A DNA stretch of 51,976 bases from Bacillota bacterium (GCA_023443315.1 JAEZVA010000053.1:1-51976), one strand, 5' to 3'. Counted from the stretch's first letter, positions 1 through 7,996 are shown. Notes: generated by a model not told the origin, from the sequence alone. Translations and numbers: made by a program.

Positions 1-140
1 GTTGTTCAGTTTTCAAGGTTCATTTCGCAGGTGGCTTTTACACCCTCCTGCTCCGCTTTTTTGGCTTAGTGAAGCCGTTTTTTCGTCTTCCCCGCGTCAA
101 GCGGCTTATTTATAATACCATACCCCCACTACCTTGTCAA
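1..140 (-). promoter_or_regulatory. rRNA operon promoter and leader
   Basis: On the minus strand a consensus promoter is visible: -35 TTGACA (140-135), a 17-nt spacer and -10 TATTAT (117-112). The transcript then reads leftwards through a GC-rich leader with a hairpin and ends at the window edge in gaaccttgaaaactgaac (about 21-4). That box is characteristic of Firmicutes rRNA operon leaders and spacers. An rRNA operon (16S first) is therefore expected just outside the left edge; its body is not in this window. Confidence 0.75.
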
Positions 141-397
141 CATCTTTTTTAAGGTTTTTTATCATCTTTCGACACCTTTTCATTTTACGATGATTTTAAG
201 CCACTTGTCCATTATCCCCCTTCATTATATAGCCCGATTTTTTCACATTATACATTGTTAGTAACTGTATTCTATATTCTATTATCATGTTTGCTTTCCA
301 TCCCGTTTTGCTTCTAATATAATAAGACTGACTTCAGTGAACCTAATAAATTGCGTAAGGATGTATTAGTATAGCCATGCCTTGTACGAACCAAACA

Positions 398-538
398 TCA
401 AACCGAGCACATTTTGGATCTCATGGTTACCGAACTCCAATCGCTTACGCGTGCGGTTTGCTGGAGATTATGATCAGTAAACACGCCAAAAGGTGTGCTA
501 TAGGTAATACCCGCCACTTTGAACCATCCTTTTTTCAT
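398..538 (-). CDS. possible 46-aa peptide or gene fragment
   Basis: A short minus-strand frame runs ATG (538) to TGA (398) and begins MKKGWFKVAGITYSTPFG. The WFKVAGITY start faintly recalls the first strand of HIRAN-type domains, but the frame is far too short for one. There is no convincing Shine-Dalgarno sequence. It may be a fragment of a lost gene between the rRNA operon and tRNA-Leu, or chance. The rest of 141-617 is AT-rich with nothing else I can support. Confidence 0.2.
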   Translation of the reverse strand: MKKGWFKVAGITYSTPFGVFTDHNLQQTARVSDWSSVTMRSKMCSV

Positions 539-617
539 GTTTTCTACTATATAATGAAGATGCCTTAATCATGTTACATAATAATTCTAAATAATATAAA
601 AAAACATAACTTTAGTA

Positions 618-647
618 TTGACTTTGCACGGGAATGGGTGCTATAAT
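618..647 (+). promoter_or_regulatory. promoter of tRNA-Leu
   Basis: TTGACT (618-623), an 18-nt spacer and a perfect TATAAT (642-647) end 14 nt before the first base of the tRNA. Confidence 0.8.
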
Positions 648-661
648 AAATTTCGCGATGT

Positions 662-745
662 GCGGCAGTGCTGGAACTGGCAGACAGGCACGTTTGAGGG
701 GCGTGTGTCTTCGACGTACGGGTTCAAGTCCCGTCTGCCGCACCA
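662..745 (+). tRNA. tRNA-Leu (anticodon GAG)
   Basis: The acceptor stem GCGGCAG/CTGCCGC, D arm, anticodon stem CACGT/GCGTG with loop TTGAGGG (anticodon GAG), a class II variable arm (GTC-TTC-GAC) and T arm ACGGG-TTCAAGT-CCCGT all fold. The discriminator A and CCA end are encoded. It has its own promoter and terminator, so it is a single-gene transcription unit. Confidence 0.95.
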
Positions 746-751
746 AGTAAT

Positions 752-799
752 AAACCTACAAACCTTGTTATATCAACGGTTTGTAGGTTTTATTTTTTT
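752..799 (+). terminator. rho-independent terminator after tRNA-Leu
   Basis: A 13-bp stem (aaacctacaaacc / ggtttgtaggttt) is followed directly by a T-rich tract at 788-799. Confidence 0.9.
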
Positions 800-1352
800 G
801 CAAATTACCATGAAAACCAATAATAAAAGGTGGATACGGCGAAGTTCGTTCATTAACGGGTATTATGCTTTATTATGTATATCCACCTTAATTACCACAA
901 CCTCCACAACTCTCCGCAATCACCAACATTCGTGAATGGCGGAGATTGTTTGAGACAACTCCATCAGTGCCTTTTTGTATGTAGTTCCCGCTAGCTATGA
1001 TAGTTCGTAAGCGTATTAGATCCTCAGCTTAGCGCCCCCGGTTTTAGCCGGGTTTGCCCTTGGCTTTATTTGTCTGTTGCTCTTACTTTGTTTTCCTCAC
1101 GCCTTTTTCATCCGCCTCGCAGTTGCCAATCATGATGCTCACGGCAAAGGGCTCCGTCAGGGTAGAAGCGCCACTTACCGCCGTCCTTCACTACAAATTC
1201 AGTACGCCCTCACCGGCTAGTAGACCATCAAAGGTGCGATACAAAAGCACAATGCGAGGCTGGTCTCACATCATTTGTAAAGTAACGGTTTGAAAAGATC
1301 GATGCTTCGTTTAGAAATAAAGGATTGGGGTATGTAATCTGTGTTTACCCTA
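800..1352. other. gene-poor stretch with decayed coding sequence
   Basis: No intact gene is supported. A 10-bp inverted repeat (aaggtggata 827-836 / tatccacctt 880-889) and a hairpin ccggttttagccgg (about 1038-1051) are visible. Read on the minus strand, about 1030-930 gives a protein-like string (LAGTTYKKALMELSQTISAI) interrupted by an in-frame stop, so it is probably a fragment of a lost gene. The parent family was not recognised. Confidence 0.35.
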
Positions 1353-1835
1353 TTACTCGCCTTTATAATAATCAACTTCATTTGCCAACTCAAAAAATGC
1401 ATTCGGCTGTCCATCAAGGATGAGCCCTACTTTCTCAGAATGTGGATAAAAAGCAACGTCTGGTGTGGAAATGGTGTCGCAGTCCAGGTACACCAACATA
1501 TCTGACTCGGAAGTGTTCAGAAGTTGATGTGCACCATTGTTGCCAGGCGGAAAGATTATTACATCACCCTGCGCTACTTCTTTATAGCCATCCGGAGTTT
1601 TTAAACTTCCTTTACCACTTATAATATAGAAAACCTCCGTAATACCCATATGAAAGTGATATGGATATGCCGACTTTTGTGGCGGAACTTCCATAATAGA
1701 TACCGTGCATTGGTTCTCTGCTTTCTTCGGTACAATTAAATGCTTAAAGTACTCATACTCTTGATGGGCTTCGTGTTTGGGTGGTCTGCTTTTCGCATTG
1801 GCTATTATAATCTTCTTCTCGCCCAAACAAATCAC
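1353..1835 (-). CDS. cupin domain-containing protein
   Basis: A single-domain cupin of about 160 aa. The metal-binding signature is visible: YPYHFHMGITEVFYIISGKG is cupin motif 1 (H-x-H...E, with the conserved G), and FPPGNNGAHQL supplies the motif 2 histidine. Small cupins of this type bind a metal and serve as isomerases, dioxygenases or sensors; the substrate cannot be read from sequence. The open frame starts with GTG at 1835, but the only Shine-Dalgarno-like run (gagagg) sits so close that a TTG at 1826 is the better start. It is a monocistronic minus-strand gene among unrelated small accessory genes. Confidence 0.8.
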   Translation of the reverse strand: MICLGEKKIIIANAKSRPPKHEAHQEYEYFKHLIVPKKAENQCTVSIMEVPPQKSAYPYHFHMGITEVFYIISGKGSLKTPDGYKEVAQGDVIIFPPGNNGAHQLLNTSESDMLVYLDCDTISTPDVAFYPHSEKVGLILDGQPNAFFELANEVDYYKGE

Positions 1836-1991
1836 GCCTCTCTACTCATATTCACTCATCAGTAGCATATTGACTTCATTTCTGTTTGTCTACGCGTTCT
1901 ATAAGTATTGGGATTGCTCCCCCATTGTAGGTCATATGCATAATGAGAGGTCAACAAATTGGAACTCAAAGCATTGAGCAGATACTCTTTT

Positions 1992-2387
1992 TTACTCTGT
2001 TGGCCTGTGTTGAGGAACTGTGAGGTACCAATATACACCAAATCGGTCGACGACGTCGGCGCTCAAATCGCTCCACGGAAGAATGCGAAGCGGCGTACAC
2101 ATGACGGCATCCTCACTCAGGATTTTGTATGCTTCTCGCACAGCCTCCTCATCATCAAGGACTATGCCGAAATTCATGTTTGGATACTTCGGTATAACGT
2201 CAGTACAAAAATTCTCACCTACTTCACTGACAGCAAGAAAAACCTTACCACTTCGTATAAGCTCTGCATGAAAATAGCCACCGTCAGGATTTAGGACGTT
2301 ATATCCAAGTTCCGCACCAAATGCTTTTTTGTATAGCTCGACAGCATCTATACTCCCTTTCACATAAGCCAGTATACCAATCTCCAT
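1992..2387 (-). CDS. VOC family (glyoxalase/PhnB-like) protein
   Basis: A 131-aa protein of the vicinal oxygen chelate superfamily, PhnB/YdhR-like branch. It opens with a YVKG-DAVELYKKAFGAELGYN helix-strand unit, has GYFHAELI in the middle, and ends in the hallmark PWSDLSADVVDRFGVYWYL. The length is normal for the family. The fold supports metal-dependent isomerases, lyases and antibiotic-binding proteins, so a precise reaction cannot be named. The ATG start is fixed by a strong aggaggt eight bases upstream. It stands alone, 156 bp from the cupin gene on the same strand. Confidence 0.8.
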   Translation of the reverse strand: MEIGILAYVKGSIDAVELYKKAFGAELGYNVLNPDGGYFHAELIRSGKVFLAVSEVGENFCTDVIPKYPNMNFGIVLDDEEAVREAYKILSEDAVMCTPLRILPWSDLSADVVDRFGVYWYLTVPQHRPTE

Positions 2388-2615
2388 TGTTGTACCTCCT
2401 AAGGAATATCAAAATCTGCTTATTGATGAAGTCTGTATTATATACAAATTATACAAAGTTCAGCGAACGGTTTCAAGAATGCGCCACGCGCCATAATGGA
2501 AAGTCCATACGAACGTAAAAAGGATAATCTAAGTCGGCAGTTCGGAGAGCCTTCTATACCTTGTATGGATCTTTGAGCTGTGCATTATTAGATGCTAATC
2601 TTTCACGAACTTTTA

Positions 2616-3539
2616 TTAGAGTTTTTGAATCGCTGCAACAGCCCATACGAGGTTACAAGCTAGGAATATCCAAAGCCACGCCGAGCGGAGCGCTTGCTTA
2701 TATAAACCTTCTTTTATAGGATTGTCTTTTACAAATTTTCTGATCGACTTTCTGTCTATTACGATAATCAATATGGCTAATACGAGAAACAAAACAGGAA
2801 CTCCATAGTCTATAAGCCACTTGGCACCATCAGGCACATTGGATATGGCCATATTTAACCCGCCTGCCATAAAGTTGTTCAGGCAGTGCAAAAGCAGTGC
2901 CCACTTAAACGAATATTCAATCGCTACATAGGCTAGTACCACCCCCGCGAATATTGCAAAGAGACCCTGAACAAAAGCCCTATGGTAAATACCAAATAGG
3001 AGGGAGGTAATGATGATTGCGAATACTTTTCCTCCATTTTCAAACATCCTTAGAGCTGCGCCCCTGAACACAATTTCTTCAAACAAAGGACCTATTAGAA
3101 CCCCTGAAACGATGATAAGAATCGGTATTGTATCAACTCTGGTGTCAAAAGTACCGCCATACAAGGTAAGCCCCGCGTTGTTTAGTGCTTGTTCCACGAG
3201 GTGTAAGCAGGATGCCATTATCGTTTGTACTGCAGAGAGGCAGACAAAAAGCTTGAAAAAGGCTTTTGTGTTCATTTTATTCTCAGTTACCCGAATATCG
3301 TAACGGAGCAGCTTCGGTCCTCTAATAAGTATAATAATGAATAGGACCAGAAGCTTTACAATGAAGGACTTTACTGAACTATCCAACACCTTATGTGCCA
3401 CCATCTCATACATTGCAGGAACCAGATACTGTGCCACCGGAATGCAAGACAAGGCAAAAAAGATTCGGTTCATTTCCTTTAAGACAGTTTTACTTGTTGG
3501 CGCACTATTGGGGCTTTGTTCTTGCTGCTTCATAAGCAT
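2616..3539 (-). CDS. CPBP family intramembrane metalloprotease
   Basis: A 307-aa multi-pass membrane protein with all CPBP (CAAX prenyl protease/Abi) motifs: EEIVFRG with E154, E155 and R159; FGIYH with H186; and HCLNN with H218 and N222. Hydrophobic segments lie at about 28-45, 58-73, 97-115, 138-153, 172-185, 190-207, 212-225 and later. In Gram-positives these proteases are implicated in peptide maturation and self-immunity; no peptide gene is adjacent, so the partner is unknown. ATG at 3539 follows agaagga. Its 5' end abuts, divergently, the leader-peptide cassette at 3643. Confidence 0.9.
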   Translation of the reverse strand: MLMKQQEQSPNSAPTSKTVLKEMNRIFFALSCIPVAQYLVPAMYEMVAHKVLDSSVKSFIVKLLVLFIIILIRGPKLLRYDIRVTENKMNTKAFFKLFVCLSAVQTIMASCLHLVEQALNNAGLTLYGGTFDTRVDTIPILIIVSGVLIGPLFEEIVFRGAALRMFENGGKVFAIIITSLLFGIYHRAFVQGLFAIFAGVVLAYVAIEYSFKWALLLHCLNNFMAGGLNMAISNVPDGAKWLIDYGVPVLFLVLAILIIVIDRKSIRKFVKDNPIKEGLYKQALRSAWLWIFLACNLVWAVAAIQKL

Positions 3540-3687
3540 CTTGTTGTCCTTCTTTCCTTTTGCGTATATATGGGGTACTCAAACGCCTATAAAAGGTAAG
3601 CTAATGCACCAAAATGGGAAGTTCCGAGAATGGTCTGAACATACTGTGAAAAACGATTAATCAGTCTGCCGGTGCGGTCTTTTTTTG

Positions 3688-3715
3688 TTGACAACATTTG
3701 CTTTTATGGTATTAT
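3688..3715 (+). promoter_or_regulatory. promoter of leader peptide and GNAT gene
   Basis: TTGACA at 3688-3693, a 16-nt spacer and TATTAT at 3710-3715 (an alternative TATTAT lies at 3713-3718). The inverted copy near 37.2 kb conserves the layout as TTGAGA and TATGAT. Confidence 0.7.
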
Positions 3716-3754
3716 TATGTTGGATTGGTTAACATTTCCGAAGGAGCGATTGCT

Positions 3755-3808
3755 ATGAAAAACACATTTACAATTTACAACCGAATAAACGGCTTCTTAG
3801 CTGAATGA
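3755..3808 (+). CDS. 17-aa leader peptide MKNTFTIYNRINGFLAE
   Basis: ATG at 3755 follows a strong aaggag with seven-base spacing and runs 17 codons to TGA. The copy at 37132-37185 encodes MKNTYTIHNRINGFLAE: two amino-acid changes and conserved start, stop and SD, as expected if the peptide is translated. It sits between a promoter and a terminator hairpin, ahead of an acetyltransferase gene. That is the layout of ribosome-mediated attenuation used for antibiotic-inducible resistance genes. The peptide itself is not one I recognise. Confidence 0.75.
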   Translation: MKNTFTIYNRINGFLAE

Positions 3809-3842
3809 ACCGGAATTATCAGGCACGAACAAGTGTTGACTT

Positions 3843-3872
3843 GCCGCAGGTATTTCCTGCGGCTTTGCTTTT
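3843..3872 (+). terminator. attenuator hairpin upstream of the GNAT gene
   Basis: A perfect 8-bp stem gccgcagg/cctgcggc with a 5-nt loop is followed by tttgctttt. It lies 35 nt after the leader stop codon and 56 nt before the acetyltransferase start, so it could terminate transcripts unless ribosomes stall on the leader. The second copy has the same stem with a 4-nt loop. Confidence 0.75.
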
Positions 3873-3927
3873 CTCCAAATCATTTTATTGAATGTTAGCG
3901 AGACAATAATAATTAGGAGATGTATGA

Positions 3928-4383
3928 ATGGCAAGTGTTTATCTGGAACCCTTTGACGTTGGCAATTGGCTAAAAGTCTGCCAACTTGAAGTCGCGGAAG
4001 AACAAAAAGAGATTCATCCCATCCCGAATGTATACTACATTGGAATTAGCCGCTATGAAGAGTTTACGGAGCTATTCGCCATAAAATACGGTGATGATTA
4101 TGTCGGCTTCATTGGCGGAGGGCTTGACGAAGACAAAGAATCCGGCTACATTAACCCGCTGATGATTGATGCCCATTATCAGCGCAGGGGATATGCAAAA
4201 CAAGCTATAAAGCTGATGGTTGAATATCTGCAGTCAAAACACAATATTTCTAGAGTGAACCTTGGGCATCGTGCAAACAATCACGCTGCCGCTAGGCTCT
4301 ACGAATCCCTTGGGTTCAAGGTGGTTAGAGAGTACGACAACGGTATTTATGGTCTTGAGCATTACCGCACACTTGAACTCTGA
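3928..4383 (+). CDS. GNAT family N-acetyltransferase
   Basis: A 151-aa single-domain GNAT protein. The C-terminal half carries the acetyl-CoA-binding pattern: INPLMIDAHYQRRGYAKQAI (motif A, with the Q/R-x-x-G-x-A loop) and then NNHAAARLYESLGFKVV (motif B). It resembles the spermidine/spermine and small-molecule acetyltransferases of the PaiA/BltD type, so possible substrates are polyamines or an antibiotic amine. Its ATG follows taggagatgtatga. The upstream leader peptide and attenuator suggest expression induced by a translation-affecting compound, which makes a resistance role attractive but unproven. It ends in a strong terminator. Confidence 0.85.
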   Translation: MASVYLEPFDVGNWLKVCQLEVAEEQKEIHPIPNVYYIGISRYEEFTELFAIKYGDDYVGFIGGGLDEDKESGYINPLMIDAHYQRRGYAKQAIKLMVEYLQSKHNISRVNLGHRANNHAAARLYESLGFKVVREYDNGIYGLEHYRTLEL

Positions 4384-4390
4384 CTTTTTC

Positions 4391-4421
4391 AAACTCCCCG
4401 TTCATTCGGGGAGTTTCTTTA
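4391..4421 (+). terminator. terminator after GNAT gene
   Basis: A perfect 10-bp stem aaactccccg/cggggagttt (4391-4400 and 4407-4416) with a 6-nt loop is followed by ctttatt. It separates two convergent genes. Confidence 0.85.
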
Positions 4422-4481
4422 TTCTCCCTTGACATTGGATAGTTGGTCTTTATCATCACTAATGTGTTCGTATCCGTATCT

Positions 4482-5186
4482 TTAACGGTCTGATTCTCTC
4501 TCCAGAACCCCTCCGTGATAGCAGATGATTTTTTTAGCAGGAAACGATAATAATTGCAACATGGAGGTGGTGGCTTCTTCGATGTTCAAAGTAAACTGAG
4601 GGTTGGCTATCACGGGCTGTCCCCTTTCTAAAGCAAGTGCATCGCCTGAAATAATGGCGCTAAGTTTTGAGACATATAATGAAATATGACCCGGAGTATG
4701 CCCAGGGGTTGCAATTACCCGACATCCTCCGCAAAAGGGCAGCAACTCATTATCATAAAGCAACTGGTCGACCGCTACAGGTTCAACTGATCGCAGCAGA
4801 TTGCAAAAGGCAATGCCAAACTCCTGCATCTCAGCCGGCAGTTCTCTCTGTAACTTCTCTGCCTGGTTAAGCCTAAGAGATTTTTCTGTCCCTGATATGA
4901 ATGGTGCTTCTTTGGCTGATGCTACTATCTGCACATTCGGATATTTCTTTTTATAAGCTGCGCCTGCGCCTATATGGTCATGATCTTGGTGCGTGAGAAT
5001 AATATGGGTAATTAACTCGGGTGATACATTATTACAAATAAGTGCATCCTCGATTTTTGATAGGGAACCAACATAGCCACAATCCACCAAAACGTAATTT
5101 GTTTCATCACAGAGAACTACGGGATGAATAATATCATGCGTTTCCCCATAGCACATATCAATGTTTAATACGATAAGTTTATTCAT
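4482..5186 (-). CDS. MBL-fold metallo-hydrolase
   Basis: A 234-aa metallo-beta-lactamase-fold hydrolase. The zinc motif THQDHDHIGAG (HxHxDH, with Q-D replacing one spacer), TPGHTPGHISLY and the ISGDAL aspartate are all present. A late CYHGG supplies the last histidine. The length matches stand-alone glyoxalase II- or lactonase-like members; the substrate is not deducible. ATG follows aaggag, and that SD overlaps the stop codon of the upstream small gene (one-base gap), so the two are translationally coupled. Confidence 0.85.
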   Translation of the reverse strand: MNKLIVLNIDMCYGETHDIIHPVVLCDETNYVLVDCGYVGSLSKIEDALICNNVSPELITHIILTHQDHDHIGAGAAYKKKYPNVQIVASAKEAPFISGTEKSLRLNQAEKLQRELPAEMQEFGIAFCNLLRSVEPVAVDQLLYDNELLPFCGGCRVIATPGHTPGHISLYVSKLSAIISGDALALERGQPVIANPQFTLNIEEATTSMLQLLSFPAKKIICYHGGVLERESDR

Positions 5187-5187
5187 T

Positions 5188-5517
5188 TTACTCCTTGATG
5201 CCTTCTAAACATGATGGGAAGTTCAGATAGCCTTTAAAAAGTGCTGAACTTACCTTGTATTCTATTTCGTATTCATAATGTACTACATAATAGTCAAGCA
5301 AATCTTTCAGCAATTTCAAAGTATCATTCTCTGAAGCCTCGCTAATATAAGAAATCAATGATTTGCCCTTTGATTTACCGTAAGTTTCGCACAACGGAAC
5401 CCCTATGCTTTCCATTGTGAACACGTCAAAGTCATTTGTGGAGAAATTCAGAACATAGCCAGATCTATTGAACAATTTTATAAAGATTCCTTTTTCGATT
5501 TGAGATATTTCGGGCAT
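5188..5517 (-). CDS. small hypothetical protein
   Basis: A 109-aa protein. The preferred start is ATG at 5517, which has aggaaagaag just upstream; the longer frame would need a TTG at 5550 without an SD. It is a compact, mixed alpha/beta sequence with FNRSGYVLNFSTNDFDVFT and a KLLKDLLDYYVVHYE helix. The pattern reminds me of the N-terminal module found on some abortive-infection-like (AbiJ-related) proteins, but the usual longer C-terminal region is missing; this resemblance is weak recall only. Immediate coupling to the MBL hydrolase gene suggests a shared role. Confidence 0.6.
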   Translation of the reverse strand: MPEISQIEKGIFIKLFNRSGYVLNFSTNDFDVFTMESIGVPLCETYGKSKGKSLISYISEASENDTLKLLKDLLDYYVVHYEYEIEYKVSSALFKGYLNFPSCLEGIKE

Positions 5518-5550
5518 ATCTTCTTTCCTTTTGTAATCACGAGCTTTCAA

Positions 5551-6077
5551 GTTGTATATTCAAAGTATAGCTCCAAATCATTTTAAATTCAACTATTTAC
5601 ATACTTAATTTACTGTATAAACCATATTGCTCTTAGATTCATACTCGGCGGCTGGGCAAGAGCGAAAACTGTAATGCGTTTAATGAAACACCGTATTTCT
5701 TCTTGCTGCTCCATACAAATATTTAAGCCCTCAGTTGATTCTCCCGCGCATTGTTTTTACCCAAATATCATGCATGCCTCATTACGCGAGCTTCTTTCCC
5801 CTTTGATAAGCCCTGACGTAGTCTATATCACTCCTATCCCCTCATTGATTAGACCTAAAATTCGCCAAACATCTTGTAATTTGTTATTATTACAAGTTAT
5901 TATTAAGTTGTAATACTCATCCTGCTAGCATCCTATTTAATTATTAGTAATTATCTGATTAAGATCTCATCAAGCAGTCGTACATTGTTCTATCTTTATA
6001 TATTCAAAACAAAAAAGAGCAGACACGGTTAAGCATTTGTTTTCGTCTGTGCTATATTGTTTTAGAGAGGTATTATC
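5551..6077. other. AT-rich intergenic stretch
   Basis: No coding potential or RNA gene is evident. The last 80 bp precede the AraC gene and hold an imperfect inverted repeat (agcagacac ... gtctgtgct, 6018-6053) that could be an operator for the downstream regulator. Confidence 0.3.
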
Positions 6078-6986
6078 ATGCATGCATGGGAAGCCATTCA
6101 AAAATCATTGAACCACATCGAGCATCATCTCGGTGATGAAATTCAGATTGAGGAACTGGCAGAAACCGCCGCACTGTCGCTGTTTTATTACCAAAGACTT
6201 TTTACGCGATTAGTAAAAACATCGGTTCGAGATTATATCAAACTGCGTCGATTGGCAAAGTCTCTGACGATGCTGCGCGATAGAAAAAATCGCATCATCG
6301 ATATTGCAATGGAATACAGGTTTGGTAGTCACGTTACATATTCACGGGCATTTAAAGAAACCTATGGGATTACCCCTTCTCAATACCGAGACAAACCGAT
6401 TGACCTACAAAACTTTGATAAGCCGGATTTGTTGCTTGGTCAGATTGTGGTTGATGAGGGTGCCCCGCTGATAAGCGAAGGGCTGGTCTTGGAGATTAAC
6501 CGTAAGTTTCTGAATGAACCAATCAGTTTTCTTGGCGTTACAGGATATTTTCCATTCAAATATGGTAAAATGGCCGGCGAAAGAACCGGCATTGACAAGG
6601 TAAGTGAGATTTGGAACCGCTTTTTTAAGGTTCTTCCGATTATCCCGCATGTCTCAGAAGGGTGTTTAGTTGGTGTTTCTTATCATGGCGACGCGCCAGA
6701 CGGTTATTCGAGTTATTTTGTTGGTGCTCCAGTGAAAGAAGCTGGGATAGATACCGAATTTGCAACCTGGCAGCTACCCATACGCGAATATGTCGTTTGT
6801 GGTTTTGAGACAGAAAACAACGAACAGATGAAAGTGAATTTGGGAAAGGCAATGAAGTACACTCGGTTCTGGTTAAAAAAGCACAATTTGATTGCGGATG
6901 GTTTTTTCCCTGAGATGTATTATAAAAGCACTTCCGACATCTCTTATGTAGAATTGTGGGTTCCTTTTAAGAAGCGAGACAGTTAA
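6078..6986 (+). CDS. AraC family regulator with GyrI-like effector domain
   Basis: A 302-aa transcriptional regulator. Residues 1-100 form the double helix-turn-helix DNA-binding domain (IEELAETAALSLFYYQRLF, then the FGSHVTYSRAFKETYGITPS signature near its end). Residues about 140-300 form an AraC effector-binding/GyrI-like domain (FLGVTGYFPF ... YVELWVPF), which binds small hydrophobic ligands in this family. The domain order (HTH first) is typical of the Rob/SoxS-like subgroup. ATG follows agagaggt. The flavoprotein gene 26 bp downstream is probably co-transcribed and may act on the same ligand. Confidence 0.9.
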   Translation: MHAWEAIQKSLNHIEHHLGDEIQIEELAETAALSLFYYQRLFTRLVKTSVRDYIKLRRLAKSLTMLRDRKNRIIDIAMEYRFGSHVTYSRAFKETYGITPSQYRDKPIDLQNFDKPDLLLGQIVVDEGAPLISEGLVLEINRKFLNEPISFLGVTGYFPFKYGKMAGERTGIDKVSEIWNRFFKVLPIIPHVSEGCLVGVSYHGDAPDGYSSYFVGAPVKEAGIDTEFATWQLPIREYVVCGFETENNEQMKVNLGKAMKYTRFWLKKHNLIADGFFPEMYYKSTSDISYVELWVPFKKRDS

Positions 6987-7011
6987 ATAATTCATACTGG
7001 AGGAAAGACAA

Positions 7012-7503
7012 ATGAGCAACTACGAAGAAGGATTAAGGCTAATCGAAGAAACGTTTGGACATGGCAAAGACAATATTATCTCCCTTGCGACGATTGCGCG
7101 AGATCCGGGCGCTAACGGCTTACCCCGCCCTGTAGTGCGTAGCGTGGACGCCTATTATGAGGATGGCGTATTTTATGCTGTGACCTATGCAAAGTCAAAC
7201 AAAATGCAGCAGATCGCTCAAAATTCGGAGGTTTCGGTGGCGGGTTGCTCAGAAATGTTCACCGCCAATGGAGTAGGCGAAAACCTTGGTTGGGTGCTCG
7301 ACCCCAGTAATGCCGATATTAGAAACAAGCTCCGCACAGCATTTGCTTCATGGTATGATATGGCGAATAACGAGAATGATGAAAACTGCTGCTTTTTAGC
7401 TATCCGCCTCACAAAAGGAACGTTAAACGTGAACCATTGGGAAAAACTATACCATATGGATTTTGTGAATAAGACAGAAATGGAAAATGGGGGAATATTC
7501 TAA
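7012..7503 (+). CDS. pyridoxamine 5'-phosphate oxidase-like flavoprotein
   Basis: A 163-aa split-barrel protein of the PNPOx-like family. It opens with an N-terminal helix, then IISLATIA and PRPVVRSVDAYYEDGVFYAVTYAKSNKMQQI, the pattern seen in FMN- or F420-binding stress proteins, then EVSVAG and a long C-terminal helix. These proteins usually bind FMN or heme and reduce or sequester small compounds; the reaction is unknown. ATG follows ggaggaaag. It is probably in one operon with the AraC regulator. Confidence 0.8.
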   Translation: MSNYEEGLRLIEETFGHGKDNIISLATIARDPGANGLPRPVVRSVDAYYEDGVFYAVTYAKSNKMQQIAQNSEVSVAGCSEMFTANGVGENLGWVLDPSNADIRNKLRTAFASWYDMANNENDENCCFLAIRLTKGTLNVNHWEKLYHMDFVNKTEMENGGIF

Positions 7504-7875
7504 TTGCATCCACCGGCACAGGATGTATACGGTATCGTTTATGTCGTTCATGTCCGTGCGTGTTCCCTCTTGGATTATGTGCAACAAGCTTTCTAACCGT
7601 TGCTTGCTCTTTGCCTACTACGCACAACCCGATTAACCAATCCCGTATAGAAAAGCGCGCATTCTCAAAGCCGAAATCTGGTGGCTTTGGTGGTGACGCG
7701 CTTATTCTTTTGCCGTATATCATTGTGCGGCGATACCTAGTGTGGTTTTTTGATATGACAAAGCACATGCAATGCATGGATTACTATATTGATTGGGGGG
7801 TTGCCCGTATGCAACAATTCCATTCAAACGTTTCATGCTTATATGAATATCGTTTGAGTGATAAATGCCGCTTGA
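7504..7875. other. intergenic stretch without a supported gene
   Basis: Frames across this region lack SD sites and family resemblance. An inverted repeat (attcaaacg 7822-7830 / cgtttgagt 7851-7859) sits upstream of the nadE promoter; its role is unclear. Confidence 0.3.
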
Positions 7876-7904
7876 TTGATAAAACTATAGAATCGTGCTA
7901 CAAT
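7876..7904 (+). promoter_or_regulatory. promoter of nadE
   Basis: TTGATA (7876-7881), a 17-nt spacer and TACAAT (7899-7904). This gives a leader of about 85 nt before the preferred start. Confidence 0.65.
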
Positions 7905-7996
7905 GTGCTCATGAAATAATGATTAAAAATTGACATTATTCTTGGCAATACTACATGGGTGACGGCATAAATAACAAGAAGTATGGTGATGGTGTT

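Larger units (their letters stand above)
3643..3900 (+). repeat. leader/attenuator cassette, copy 1 (inverted copy at 37041-37297)
   Basis: This 258-bp segment recurs in reverse complement at 37041-37297 with high identity. It contains a promoter, a 17-aa leader peptide gene and an intrinsic-terminator hairpin. A second, short block of homology (caaaatgggaagttccgaga and the next three bases, 3610-3632) matches 37372-37394 inverted. The roughly 74 bp that separate the two blocks at 37 kb are reduced to about 10 bp here, so this copy has a deletion. In this copy the cassette leads into an intact GNAT gene. Confidence 0.9.

Noticed and set aside
7955..7996. Upstream ATG of nadE as the start
   Set aside because: It adds 14 residues not present in the family; the internal ATG at 7997 has an SD-like ggtgatgg and the conserved start.
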